A stretch of 64,000 bases of DNA. Source: Amycolatopsis xylanica (GTDB lineage: Bacteria > Actinomycetota > Actinomycetes > Mycobacteriales > Pseudonocardiaceae). Positions 55,301 to 63,533 of this stretch are shown one piece after another. A program made the position numbers and the translations under genes. The stretch covers positions 248,001 to 312,000 of the forward strand of contig NZ_FNON01000011.1 in NCBI RefSeq assembly GCF_900107045.1, given 5' to 3'. Every line of letters starts with the position of its first letter. The first letter of the stretch is position 1. The notes under the pieces were generated by a model. It did no database searches and was not told where the DNA came from. It worked only from the letters and a program-made list of their open reading frames with translations.

Positions 55301-57903
55301 AGCCTGCGCAGCTGGGCACGCGCGTCCTCACGGGGCGCGACGGTCACCGGCAGCGCGACGGTGTTCGCGAACATCCCGACCGTGCCGTCGAATTCCTGGA
55401 CCGGCCGGTTCGCGACCGGGCTGGCGATCCGCGGCCCGGTCTGCCCGGTGACGCCGTACAGGCTCCACGCGAACACACCCAGCAGCAGCTGGAACCGGGT
55501 CAACCCCAGCTCGGCGCAAAGCCGGTCGACCTTCGCGCGGCGCGTGACATCGAGCGAGCGGTGGAGCAGCCCTGCTGAGGAGAACGGGCGCACCGGTTCC
55601 GCCGCCAGATCGAGCCCCGCGTAATGGGCCCGCAGTTCCTCGCGCTGTTTGAGATACGCGGGCCGCTGGAACCACTCGGCCTGCCAGGCGGCGTGGTCCA
55701 GCGTCGTGAACTCCGGCGCTTCCGGGTACGCGGCGGACAGGTCGCGGAGCAGGATGCTGATCGACCAGCCGTCGACGGCGATGTGATGCGTCCGCAGCAG
55801 CAGCACGCCTCCGCGGTCGTCGGCTCGCCAGCACGCGTCGAACAACCGTGGCCGCGCCACATCGAAGACCTTCGCGAAGAAGTCCGGTTCCGGCTCGACC
55901 CACGGGTCGTACGGCTCGCCGACCACCTGCCGCAGACCTTCGGGCGTGGCCTCGAAACCGGTCCGCAGAGCCGGATGGATCTCCACCAGCCGTCGCAAGG
56001 ACCGTCTCAGCCTGTCGGCGTCCACTTCGCCGTCGATGCGGAACGCGAAACCGACGTTGTAGGCACGCGAGCCCGGCGTCCGCTGCTGCAGCAGCCACAG
56101 CCGCTGCTGCTCACTCGTCGCCGGTCCCGAGACCGCGTCCGTGTGCACCGGCACCGGGTAGTCCGACGCACCGGCTCGCTTGATCGCGGCGGCCAGCTCG
56201 GCGAAATCTCCTTGCAGCACAACGGATTGGGCGAGTTCACAACCCCAGCGCTGCCTTGCGGCGAACCGGAACCGCAGCGCCTTGAGCGAGTCACCACCAC
56301 ACGCGATCCAGCGATCGTCCAGCCGCACCTCGGCGACGCCCAGCACCTCGGCCGCCAGCTCCAGCACCTCACGCTGCCAAGCCGTCACCGGCCTGGCGGC
56401 GTCCTCGCGCCGCCACGGCTGAACATCACTGCCAAGCAGCAGGGCCTGATCGACCTTGCCGTTGGCGTTGAGCGGCAACGCGTCGACCCGGTAGACGTGA
56501 TGCGGACGCATGTAACTCGGCAGCGACTCGACGAGATGCCGGTCGAAGTCGCCGAACGACAGCTCCCCCGCCACCACGTACGCGAGCAGCTCGTTCGGCC
56601 CGTGCTCGACGGCACGCCGGGTGCACACGAACGCCTGCCGCACCGCGGGATGGCGCAGGATCTGCCGTTCCAGCTCACCCGGCTCGATGCGGAACCCGCG
56701 CACCTTCACCTGCCGGTCCGCCCGCCCGACGTACTCGACACGCCCCTCGGCGTCGGCACGCACCAGGTCACCCGTGCGGTAGTAGCGCGCGTCGTCGTGC
56801 CACGGCAGCCGGACGAACCGGCGCTCGGTCTCCTCCGGCAGGTTCCGGTATCCGGCCGCCAGCCCCGCGCCCGCCAGGTACAGCTCGGCCAGCTCACCGG
56901 GCCGGGCGACGCGCTCGGCGCCGGGCACCACCAGCACCGCCCCGGTCCGGGCGAGCGGGCGTCCGATCGGGACGGGATCACCGTCGAAGTCACGCGGAAT
57001 GCGGTGGCACAGCGCGAAAGTGGTCGTCTCGGTCGGACCGTAGACGTTGTGCAGCCGGGTCACGGCGTCCGGGTTGTCCCGATACCAGCGGCGCATCAGG
57101 CCCGCGTTGAGCTGCTCGCCACCGACCAGCACCTGCCGGGCCGAGGCGAAGCAGTCCGGCACCGCGTCGACCACGGCGTTGAACAGCGCGGTGGTGAGGA
57201 AGATCGTGTCGACGCGTTCACGGACCAGCGCGGCCGCCAGCTCGTGCGGGGTCTGGGCGGTCTCGTCATCGAGGATCACGCAGCAGCCGCCGGTCAGCAG
57301 CGGCACCCAGACCTCGAAGCTCAGCGCGTCGAACGCCGGGTTCGACAGGCAGGCGTACCGCATGCCCGCCTCGATCTCGATGTACCCCGGCTCGGCCAGC
57401 CGCAGGATGCCCGCGTCGGGCACCTCCACGCCCTTGGGCGAACCTGTCGTACCCGAGGTGTAGAACAGGAAGGACGCCCCCACCGGCGTCGCAGGCTCCC
57501 CTGGCTCAGGAGGTGGTTCCCCGAAAAGTTCACTCATCACCAGCGACCGCACGCCGCTGGGCACATCGTCCATGCCGTGGTGGATCAGCGCGACGCTGGC
57601 CGAGTCGGTGAGGATGTGCGCGCGCCGGTCCGCCGGGCTGAGCCGGTCGAGCGGCACGACCTTCCCGCCGAGCCGCAGGATGCCGAGCATCACGCAGACC
57701 AGCTCCCACGAGCGCGCGAGGCCGACCGCCACCGCGTCGCCCCGGCGGACGCCCTCGCGGGTCAACGCCTCCGCGACCGCGGCGCCCAGCGCGTCGAGCG
57801 TCGCGTAGTCGAACGTCCGGTCGCCGTCCTTGAGCGCGAGAGCGTCCGGTGTGCGCAGTGCCTGCGCGTGCACCTGCGCGGCGAGGTGGGTTCCGGTTCT
57901 CAT
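49312..57903 (-). CDS. Hybrid NRPS-PKS megasynthase: A-PCP-C-A-PCP-KS-KR-ACP-TE
   Basis: A 2863-residue assembly-line protein. Domains: A1 (1-490, FYTSGTTGSPKG), PCP1 (Ser 539 in GGDSL), C (600-990, HHIAVDG at 706), A2 (1000-1490, FTSGSTGTPKG), PCP2 (Ser 1529), KS (1585-1990; Cys 1738 in QAACGTSL, His 1874 in EAHGT, His 1912 in IGHLG), KR (about 2120-2530; GGTGGIG at 2330, Tyr 2454), ACP (Ser 2581 in GADSL) and TE (Ser 2711 in GWSFG). No AT domain. Eight-residue A-domain codes, read by eye, are DAFFLGVTF for A1 (aliphatic type) and DVQFIAHVV for A2, the proline type. It should make an aminoacyl-prolyl chain extended by a reduced two-carbon unit. Start ATG 57903; overlaps the upstream gene by ATGA. 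Confidence 0.9.
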   Translation of the reverse strand: MRTGTHLAAQVHAQALRTPDALALKDGDRTFDYATLDALGAAVAEALTREGVRRGDAVAVGLARSWELVCVMLGILRLGGKVVPLDRLSPADRRAHILTDSASVALIHHGMDDVPSGVRSLVMSELFGEPPPEPGEPATPVGASFLFYTSGTTGSPKGVEVPDAGILRLAEPGYIEIEAGMRYACLSNPAFDALSFEVWVPLLTGGCCVILDDETAQTPHELAAALVRERVDTIFLTTALFNAVVDAVPDCFASARQVLVGGEQLNAGLMRRWYRDNPDAVTRLHNVYGPTETTTFALCHRIPRDFDGDPVPIGRPLARTGAVLVVPGAERVARPGELAELYLAGAGLAAGYRNLPEETERRFVRLPWHDDARYYRTGDLVRADAEGRVEYVGRADRQVKVRGFRIEPGELERQILRHPAVRQAFVCTRRAVEHGPNELLAYVVAGELSFGDFDRHLVESLPSYMRPHHVYRVDALPLNANGKVDQALLLGSDVQPWRREDAARPVTAWQREVLELAAEVLGVAEVRLDDRWIACGGDSLKALRFRFAARQRWGCELAQSVVLQGDFAELAAAIKRAGASDYPVPVHTDAVSGPATSEQQRLWLLQQRTPGSRAYNVGFAFRIDGEVDADRLRRSLRRLVEIHPALRTGFEATPEGLRQVVGEPYDPWVEPEPDFFAKVFDVARPRLFDACWRADDRGGVLLLRTHHIAVDGWSISILLRDLSAAYPEAPEFTTLDHAAWQAEWFQRPAYLKQREELRAHYAGLDLAAEPVRPFSSAGLLHRSLDVTRRAKVDRLCAELGLTRFQLLLGVFAWSLYGVTGQTGPRIASPVANRPVQEFDGTVGMFANTVALPVTVAPREDARAQLRRLGESTQKVLDRQDVALADVVEGQPFDFLFVLENTEFDAFTLPGTTIRPLWEAPAEAKCSLTMSVLEQADGFDCLWEYAEDHFTADQVAAMAELFGQALDRLASGPSTPAELAAGYRRGLPEHGRGEPAPLTYSTIAEGFARRVALTPDAPALLAEDGSVSYAELDAASSALAADLRERYDVPDEEPCHVALFFEPSAEHVVALLALAKLNLTAVPLDPAYPPVLLRQIVDQVAPLCVLLAPGGEAQFRAVHSGEVALHPVTMSAAASVHPSHSGKRPLYTLFTSGSTGTPKGVQVPDRALCNLLQWQAESGGLADPARTQQFSMLSFDVSFQEIFGTLCGGGCLRLIRPEWRHDIPALLDRLDAAERIFLPYVALQLLAEHGVRLGRYPARLREVITAGEQLVCTDAIRRWFAGMPGARLFNHYGPTETHVVSALCLDGDPALWPERPAIGRPVANAVLRVVDEADEIVPPGCEGNLLIGGLMASRCYLDADPDRFAELPELFYRTGDRAYFDHNGLLHFAGRDDQQIKLSGYRLELGQVEAALLRHPEIVNAVVVRDGDALVACLHCRETPSAESLTAHLADLLPAYVRIDRFRLLTALPRTPSGKLDRAAALDAPGRELGRVTAAKAGSAVEARLTELFEAAAGVPIGLDETFFDAGASSLGLMRFHLRCTAEPDFEFTVADLFEHVTIRALARFLGGQTPESGHVGSVMTDEPIAVVGMAVRLPGASDLAAFWEMVRTAGTGIEHFDAEDGLVGARSQMDGLLAFDPGHFGISARDAALMDPQQRHLLMCCVQALAHAGITDSTSRRVGLVAGCGENTYFQSILREADPARLPDVFQLAQHHDKDFLATKAAYHLGLTGPAFTTQAACGTSLVAVHVAAGLLRHGDAEVMLAGGVLVDPSLTGGYRYRPQHIFSEDGRCRPFSDDSSGTIGASGVGVVVLKPLRLAREDGDTVYSVITGSALNNDGSAKLGYSAPSLAGQREVIRTALRRSGRSGSEIGYVEAHGTATRLGDPVEVGALRQALEVTEPGRIALSSVKSQIGHLGAAAGVIGLIRATLSVHHGLIPPTVGFRAPNPELAADLEPFYVPTEARPWPAGDRVAAVSSFGIGGTNAHVVLEAGEAAPMPETASELVLSSSSEAALRADAAAIADYLTARPEAYPQVVRHLRSGRPARRWRMAATCADAAAAVAWLRTAVATEVEPVDRVLERPAQAPWDFPPPAFDLADYDFDRLPKTVGPRRLPETDWLHQPHWVRLRRATTGASHSDRVLVLMSDLPLDTSAFPHERVVRVTPAEAFARRGDDRFEVDPADPASLKLLFDALGEHHGIDWLHALPLGIDGLERARWACLDTPAALLRAGVKNLRTWWLSSRARPVDGAVERPEAGLLAGITMVGPAETGVPGHWVDLPGTDLSALADLLTGPTPPSQVALRRGFWWERTTTPVSTVDAVPVVGDGVHLILGGTGGIGTAIAEWLLESTQGRVLLLARRPELPEALRPWADRVELIAADLAGPVDLSARIDRLDSVIHAAGEAAGGPIATRDADSAHVAKLRGALVTEELIARYRPALAVYCSSMSAHFGGAGQLDYAAANGLLDAFAHQDSEATTRIAIDWDIWNETGMAVQALRTDARHQAHLAVGMTVAEGKRLFARALALGLPQLLVSTTPLDEAETFYGPTTPKTADTTAEALSAELCEALGLDELDPDAPLYDLGADSLTMLDLIDTVKRLSGVDLDLARFSHQVSLAEVLARLAEGEADAHDVTLEIWQEGTGREVLCLVHPVGGDIQAYGSLVSALDPRLTVCLIADPGLRQARASTWTLTERARRYYAALHARFPGAECQLAGWSFGAWVATGMAAEAETAGRPARALHLLDPPPPGADFGGYDETRLEAVFARELGDAADSTKAYAERLARCCRANLRSMAGHELPKLAATPSGLWLAERPVPELPSVAGQEALWQPHLPEPTDWHRLDTNHYGIVRAPHVHAIAAVINATIGEAR

Positions 57904-60900
57904 CGGGCCTCCCGCAGCCAAGCCAGTTCGGCCTCGATCACTTCGATCACCCTCGGCAACCCCGCGCTTTCCAACATCTCCCAGTGCCCGCAGCCCACCG
58001 GCTCGACCAGCACGCCCCCGTCCGTCCGGCCGCGCCAGAACTCCGCGGCGCCGCTGTCGTCGCCGGCCTGCAGGAACACCAGCCGGGCCGCCGACTTCTC
58101 CGGCCGGTAGTCCCGCGCGGTCATCCGGTTGTGGTTGTAGATCCGGAAGTACCGGTCGACCTGATCGTCCTCGATCCCCGGGTACATCCCGTTGAACCGC
58201 ACCAGTTTTTCGCGGAACTCGGCCGCGTCCACCGGCTCGACCGCCATGCCGTCGGCCGCCCGGCTGTCCAGCAGGACAACGCTGACCCGAGCGTGCCCGC
58301 GCAGCGCGAGCAGCCTGCCCATCTCGTACGCGACCAGTCCGCCGTACGAAAGTCCACAAAGGACCAAGTCTTCATCGGGACGGGGATCGATGGACTTGAG
58401 ATACTCCTCCGCCATGGCCTCGACCGTCGGCAACGGCGTCTCGCCCGCGTTGAGCCCCGGCGACTGCAAGCCGAGCACCCCGGCCGCGTCCGGCAGCGCC
58501 GCACTCAGTGGCAGGTAGCAGAAAGCGGTGCCACCGGCGGGATGCACGCAGATCACGCGCTGGCGGCCGTCGCCGGCGCGGAACTCGATCGGACCACCGG
58601 TGGCGGGCCCGGCGCCGGCACGAAGGCGCGCGCCGAGCGCCTCGATCGTCGGGTACCGCATGATGTCCTGGATCGGCAGCTCGGCCGCGAACTCCTCACG
58701 CACGGCGTGCGCGACCTTGATCGCGGAGATCGACGTGCCGCCGACGTCGAAGAAGTTGTCCGTGATCCCGATGCCCGGGTGGACGAGCAGCCGCCGCCAG
58801 ATCCGGTGCAACGCCAGCTCGACGTGATCACGCGGGCTGGCCGTGTTGACCTTGCCCGGCGCGGCCCCGGCCTGCTCCAGCAGCGCCGCGCGGTCCAGTT
58901 TCCCGTTGCGGCTCAACGGAAGCCGCTCGAGTTCGACGAAGACGGCCGGGATCATGTAGTCCGGCAGCCGCGTGGCCAGCAGCGTCCGCCACTCGTGCCC
59001 CAGCCGCGGAGCGACGCCCGCCACCAGCCGCGGCTCACCCGCCGTATCGTGCAGCACCGCGGCCTCGACGACGCCCGGCAGCGCGAGCAGCGCCGCCTCC
59101 ACCTCGCCGGGCTCGATGCGGAACCCACGCAGCTTGATCTGGTCATCGCTGCGCCCGGCGTACTGCGCGTTGCCGTCGGACAGCCAGCGGGCCAGGTCAC
59201 CGGTGCGGTACATCCGCTCCCCCGGCACGAACGGGTCGGCCACGAACCGCTCGGCGGTCAGGTCCGGCCGGTTCAGGTACCCGCGAGCCAGGCTCGCGCC
59301 CGCGAGGTAGACCTCCCCGGCGACACCGGGCGGCACCGGCTCGAGCCGGTCGTCGAGCAGGTAGAGCCGGGTGCCCGGCAAAGGCCTGCCGATCGGGCAC
59401 GGCCGGTCGTGCGCCTCGGGGTCCACATAGGACGTGGCGTACAGCGTGGCTTCAGTGGGCCCGTACCCGAAGCAGATCCGCAGGCCCGGAAGTGCTTGCC
59501 TCATCCGGTGAAGCGCTTCCTCGGGGAGCGACTCGACGCCCGTCAGCACCTGCCGCAGCGCGAGCCCGGTGAGCCGTCCGGGATCCTCGTCGATCCACTT
59601 CACGTACGCGGGCGGCAGAAACGCTTGCACGACACCGTGTTCGCGCATCCACTCCAGCAGGACACGCGGATCGCCGCGCACCTCTTCGGGCACGACGTGC
59701 AGCACGGCACCGGTCGTGAGCGGCAGCAGCAGCTCGTGCACCGAGGCGTCGAACCCGATGCTCGACCAGGCCGAAGTCGCCTCGCCGGGCGTCGCGCCGA
59801 ACTCGGCGAGCCACTGGTCGAACAGGTTCAGCACACTGCCGTGGGTCACCGCGACGCCCTTGGGCCTGCCGGTCGAACCCGAGGTGTAGATGACGTACGC
59901 CAGATCCGTCCGCGCGACCTCGATGCCGGGACTGTCGTGCCGATCGGCCTCGAACCCGGCCAGCGTCTCGTCGGTGAGCACGAGCGCGGCCTCCGCCACC
60001 ATCGAGGCCAGCCGCTCCTCGGGCTGCGCAGGGTCGAGCGGCAGGTACGCGGCGCCCGCCTTGAGGATGCCCAGCACGCCGATCACCAGCCCGGCCGACC
60101 GCCCGGCGAGCAGGCCGACGACGTCGTCGGTGCCCACGCCGCGCTCGATCAGGCCGTGGGCCAGCGCGTTGGCGCGCCGATCCAGTTCCGCGTAGGTCAG
60201 CCGTTTCCCGCCGCAGACCAAGGCTGGTTCATCGGGGCGGGCCCGTACTTGCGCCTCGAAGCGGTCGACAAGTCCACCGGGATTCACCACGGCAGGCGCG
60301 CCCTGGCTCCAGCCGGTCAGCAGCTCCCGCCGCTCGGCCGCGTCCATGAGCGCGAAGGCGGTCACCTCCCGATCGGGCTCGGCGGCCAGCTGCTCGAGCA
60401 CGTGCACGAAGTACCGGCCGTACCGCTCGACCGTCTCCCGATCGAACAACGCGGTCGCGAACTCCAGCTGCCCGACGACCCGGTCACCCTCTTCGGCCAG
60501 CCGCAACGCCAAGTCGAACTTGGCGGGCGCGTCCGGCAGTTCGATCGGCTCCGCGTCGATCCCCGGCAGCACGAGCAGGCCACGCGTCGAGCGAACCCAC
60601 GCGACCATGGTCTGGAACAGCGGGGTGTGCGCCGGGCTGCGCGGCGGATTCGTCACCTCGACCACGCGCTCGAACGGCAAGTCGACGTGAGCCAGGCCGT
60701 CCCGCAGCACGGCGGTGGCCCGCTTCAGCACCTCGGCGCCGGTCGGCGCCCCGGACAGATCCAGCCGCAACGCGAGCGTGTTGACGAAGAAACCGACCAG
60801 ATCTGCCACGTCACCCCGCCGCCGATTCGCCGCGGGCACTCCGACAACGATGTCATCATCTGATGTCAACCGCCCGAGCAAGATGAACCAGCAGGTCAGG

Positions 60901-61592
60901 ATCGTGGAGTACAGCGTCGCGCCGTGCTCGGCCGCGAGCTTCCCGAGCGCCGCGGTGAGGTCCTCGTTCAGCACCACGGGAACCCGGCCGCCGCGAAAGT
61001 CCTGCTCGGCGGGCCGCGGCCGGTCGGCCGGGACCTCGATCAGCGGCGGCGCGCCCGCCAGCCGCTCGGTCCAGTAGGCGGCCTGCGCGTCCGGCTCGCC
61101 GCTCGCCATCCAGTCGTGCTGCCAGCGGGCGTAGTCGGAGTACTGCCGGGTCAGCGGCGGCAGATCGGCGCCGGCGTACAGCTCGCCGAGTTCACGCAGC
61201 ATGATCACCTTGGACCAGCCGTCGTACACGACGTGGTGCACCACGATCAGCAGCTCGTGTTCGTCCGGGCCCAGCTCGGCCAGGCTTCCGCGCAGCAGCG
61301 GGCCCCGGCTCAGGTCGAACGGCTCGTCCCAGCCGAGGTCACCGAACGCGAACCCGACGTCCGGCTGGTCGATCACCTGCCGCACTTCGCCGTCTTCGGA
61401 GACCAGCCGGGTGCGCAGCGACTCGTGCCGGGCGACCAGCGCGCCGAACGCGCGGGCCAGGCGCGCCCGGTCGAGCGGACCACGCAGGCGGAACGCCATG
61501 GCCTCGTTGTAAGCGCTTCCGGCGCCTGCCGTCTGCGCCAGGACCCACAGCCGCCGCTGCGCGAAGGACAGGGGTACGTGTGTTTCCGACAA
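57900..61592 (-). CDS. Nonribosomal peptide synthetase C-A-PCP-TE
   Basis: A 1230-residue single-module NRPS. C domain 1-430 (VVHHVVYDGW, HH at 119-120), A domain 440-900 (YTSGSTGRPKG, GYGPTEATLY, RNGKLD), PCP (Ser 954 in GGTSISA) and TE (Ser 1082 in CGLSYGG). My reading of the A-domain pocket gives D-A-H-F-L-G-G-L-Y, an unusual combination for which I assign no substrate. The TTG at 61592, after AAAGGG, is chosen because the C-domain motif PLSFAQRRLW begins six residues later; a TTG at 61643 is possible. It is the first biosynthetic gene after the TetR gene, 147 bases away, and is coupled to the hybrid synthase. Confidence 0.9.
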   Translation of the reverse strand: MSETHVPLSFAQRRLWVLAQTAGAGSAYNEAMAFRLRGPLDRARLARAFGALVARHESLRTRLVSEDGEVRQVIDQPDVGFAFGDLGWDEPFDLSRGPLLRGSLAELGPDEHELLIVVHHVVYDGWSKVIMLRELGELYAGADLPPLTRQYSDYARWQHDWMASGEPDAQAAYWTERLAGAPPLIEVPADRPRPAEQDFRGGRVPVVLNEDLTAALGKLAAEHGATLYSTILTCWFILLGRLTSDDDIVVGVPAANRRRGDVADLVGFFVNTLALRLDLSGAPTGAEVLKRATAVLRDGLAHVDLPFERVVEVTNPPRSPAHTPLFQTMVAWVRSTRGLLVLPGIDAEPIELPDAPAKFDLALRLAEEGDRVVGQLEFATALFDRETVERYGRYFVHVLEQLAAEPDREVTAFALMDAAERRELLTGWSQGAPAVVNPGGLVDRFEAQVRARPDEPALVCGGKRLTYAELDRRANALAHGLIERGVGTDDVVGLLAGRSAGLVIGVLGILKAGAAYLPLDPAQPEERLASMVAEAALVLTDETLAGFEADRHDSPGIEVARTDLAYVIYTSGSTGRPKGVAVTHGSVLNLFDQWLAEFGATPGEATSAWSSIGFDASVHELLLPLTTGAVLHVVPEEVRGDPRVLLEWMREHGVVQAFLPPAYVKWIDEDPGRLTGLALRQVLTGVESLPEEALHRMRQALPGLRICFGYGPTEATLYATSYVDPEAHDRPCPIGRPLPGTRLYLLDDRLEPVPPGVAGEVYLAGASLARGYLNRPDLTAERFVADPFVPGERMYRTGDLARWLSDGNAQYAGRSDDQIKLRGFRIEPGEVEAALLALPGVVEAAVLHDTAGEPRLVAGVAPRLGHEWRTLLATRLPDYMIPAVFVELERLPLSRNGKLDRAALLEQAGAAPGKVNTASPRDHVELALHRIWRRLLVHPGIGITDNFFDVGGTSISAIKVAHAVREEFAAELPIQDIMRYPTIEALGARLRAGAGPATGGPIEFRAGDGRQRVICVHPAGGTAFCYLPLSAALPDAAGVLGLQSPGLNAGETPLPTVEAMAEEYLKSIDPRPDEDLVLCGLSYGGLVAYEMGRLLALRGHARVSVVLLDSRAADGMAVEPVDAAEFREKLVRFNGMYPGIEDDQVDRYFRIYNHNRMTARDYRPEKSAARLVFLQAGDDSGAAEFWRGRTDGGVLVEPVGCGHWEMLESAGLPRVIEVIEAELAWLREAR

Positions 61593-61739
61593 GCCGGCCC
61601 TTTCCGGGAAAAGACGCCCTCGGAGGGCCGTGACCTGCGGCAATCGATTGCCTCGACTGGCCGTGTTCGCACTGATCGAGCACTAATGTCTACCTGATCG
61701 AGCGAGGCTACGCGTTATGACGTGAATTACACGCAAGCT

Positions 61740-62306
61740 CTAGCGAAGTTGGCCCGCAAGGGCGGCGACCAGGACCCGACGGGCATGATCGAGGGTGATC
61801 GAGCCGCTGTGCCAGCGCTCGCTGAGCCCCTCGACCAGTGCGGTGAGGTGCTCGGCGGCCAGCTCGGCGTCGACCTCCGCCGCGACCCGCCCGGCGGCCT
61901 GGGCCTCGCTGATCAAGCTCGCGACGTCGGCGTTCCACGCCCGCGTGGTCTCGCTCAGCGCGGCTCGCAGGTCGTCGTTGAACACGGCGCTGGCGCGGAG
62001 TTCACCCCAGGCGATGCTGTTCTCCCGCACCTCGTCGGTGTCCTGGAGTTCGAGCAACAGCACCTGCTCGAGCCGCGCCAGGGGATCCTCGCAGGTGAAA
62101 GCCACGTCGGTGTAGCTCTCGGCGCGGTGGTTGATGTGCTCGAGCGCGGCGTGCAGGATCCCGGCGCGATCCTTGAAGTGGTAGTAGATCAGCGCGGTCG
62201 ACACGCCGGCCTCGGCCGCGAGCTTCTCGACCCGCAGTCCGCGCACGCCGTCTTGGGCGATGACACGGACCGCGGCTTGCAGAATCTGGCTTCGACGCTC
62301 AGGCAC
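61740..62306 (-). CDS. TetR-family transcriptional regulator
   Basis: A 188-residue regulator. The N-terminal helix-turn-helix (ILQAAVRVIAQDGVRGLRVEK, VSTALIYYHFKDRAGILHAA) is of the TetR/AcrR type, followed by a helical ligand domain with no assigned effector. GTG 62306. It lies upstream of the NRPS genes in the same direction and divergent from the agmatine-deiminase-like gene. The palindrome at 62334-62353 between the divergent genes is its probable operator. Confidence 0.92.
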   Translation of the reverse strand: MPERRSQILQAAVRVIAQDGVRGLRVEKLAAEAGVSTALIYYHFKDRAGILHAALEHINHRAESYTDVAFTCEDPLARLEQVLLLELQDTDEVRENSIAWGELRASAVFNDDLRAALSETTRAWNADVASLISEAQAAGRVAAEVDAELAAEHLTALVEGLSERWHSGSITLDHARRVLVAALAGQLR

Positions 62307-62333
62307 GGCAGCCCACTATAGTTCGGCGGGTTC

Positions 62334-62353
62334 CTGACTGAATATTCAGTCAG
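62334..62353. promoter_or_regulatory. Perfect 20-bp palindrome, probable TetR operator
   Basis: CTGACTGAATATTCAGTCAG is a perfect palindrome placed between the divergent TetR and deiminase-like genes. It resembles operators of TetR/AcrR proteins that bind TGACTGAATATTCAGTCA-type sites, but that comparison is from memory. It overlaps the region where both promoters must lie. Confidence 0.85.
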
Positions 62354-62390
62354 AGTGTTACGATGGCCGAACCGACCCGAGGAGCGCCCC

Positions 62391-63533
62391 TTGTTCGAAC
62401 CGTCCCTGTCCCGCCGTTCCGCGCTGCGCACCCTGGCGGCCATCGGCGCCACCGCCTTCGGCGCCACTGCCTGCGCGGACACCACCGAAACGCCGGCGAC
62501 CCGGCTGTCGGCAGCACCGTCGCCGTCCGCACGGCCGCAGTCCGCCGCCCGGATGATCGGCGCCGAGTGGGACGAGCACGTCCGCACACTGATGTCGTGG
62601 CCGGCGTCGAACTCGATCTGGAAGGGCGACCTCGCGGGCGCCCGCGACGACATCGCCGCGCTGGCCAAGGCGATCGCCGCGTACGAGCCGGTGGTGCTGA
62701 TGGCCAGGCCGGAGCACGCCGAGGACGCGCAGCGGGCCTGCGGGAACGACGTCGAGGTCGTGCCCATCCCGGTCGACGACCTGTGGGCGCGCGACACCGT
62801 GCCGGTGTTCGTCGGCGGCTCGGCCGCGGTCGACTTCAACTTCAACGGCTGGGGCAACAAGCAGAAACCGCACGACAAGGACGCGGCCGTCGCCAGGACC
62901 GTGCTGGAGAAGTACGGGATCACCAGGATCGAGACACCGCTCGTCGCCGAGGGCGGCTCTTTCGAGACCGACGGCGCAGGCACACTCATGGCGACCGAGA
63001 GCTCGCTCGTCAACGACAACCGCAACCCCGGCAAGACGCGCCAGCAGATCGAGGACGAGCTGAAGCGGATACTGGGCGTCCGCAAGGTGATCTGGTTCGC
63101 CGGAGTCCGCGGCGAGGACATCACCGACGCCCACGTCGACTGCCTCGCCCGCTTCGCCGCACCCGGCGTCGTCCTACTGGACAAGCCCGCACCCGGCGCG
63201 CCCGCCGACGTCTGGTCACGAGCCGCCGCACAGGCGAAGACCGTCCTCGCCGACGCGACCGACGCGAACGGCAAGCGCATCGAGGTCGTCGACCTGCCCC
63301 AGCCGGCGGACCCCCGCGGCTACGACGAGAACAGCGTCATCTCCTACTGCAACTTCTACGTGGCGAACAAGTCCGTCTTCATGCCCCGCTTCGGCGACGC
63401 GGCCGCCGACGACCGGGCGCGTGGCATCCTCGCCGAGCACTTCCCCGGCCGCGAGATCGTCCCGGTGCAGATCCAGACCATCGCGTCGGGCGGCGGCGGG
63501 ATCCACTGCTCCACCCACGACCAGCCCCAGTGA
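62391..63533 (+). CDS. Exported agmatine deiminase-family protein
   Basis: A 380-residue protein of the guanidino-modifying (PPAD/agmatine deiminase) superfamily. A Tat-type signal (SLSRRSALRTLAAIGATAFG) with a lipobox-like ATAC end suggests export and lipid attachment. Catalytic features are Asp in DDLWARDTVPV, His in DAHVDCLARF and the nucleophile Cys in SGGGGIHCSTHDQPQ. It would hydrolyse agmatine to N-carbamoylputrescine, or a peptidyl-arginine. TTG 62391 follows GAGGAG; the GTG at 62355 falls next to the operator and is rejected. Regulated, by inference, by the divergent TetR protein. Confidence 0.88.
   Translation: MFEPSLSRRSALRTLAAIGATAFGATACADTTETPATRLSAAPSPSARPQSAARMIGAEWDEHVRTLMSWPASNSIWKGDLAGARDDIAALAKAIAAYEPVVLMARPEHAEDAQRACGNDVEVVPIPVDDLWARDTVPVFVGGSAAVDFNFNGWGNKQKPHDKDAAVARTVLEKYGITRIETPLVAEGGSFETDGAGTLMATESSLVNDNRNPGKTRQQIEDELKRILGVRKVIWFAGVRGEDITDAHVDCLARFAAPGVVLLDKPAPGAPADVWSRAAAQAKTVLADATDANGKRIEVVDLPQPADPRGYDENSVISYCNFYVANKSVFMPRFGDAAADDRARGILAEHFPGREIVPVQIQTIASGGGGIHCSTHDQPQ

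Noticed and set aside
57904..58359. N-terminal extension of the hybrid megasynthase
   Set aside because: It would lie inside the thioesterase of the upstream NRPS gene; ATG 57903 overlaps that gene's stop, and the A domain starts directly after it.
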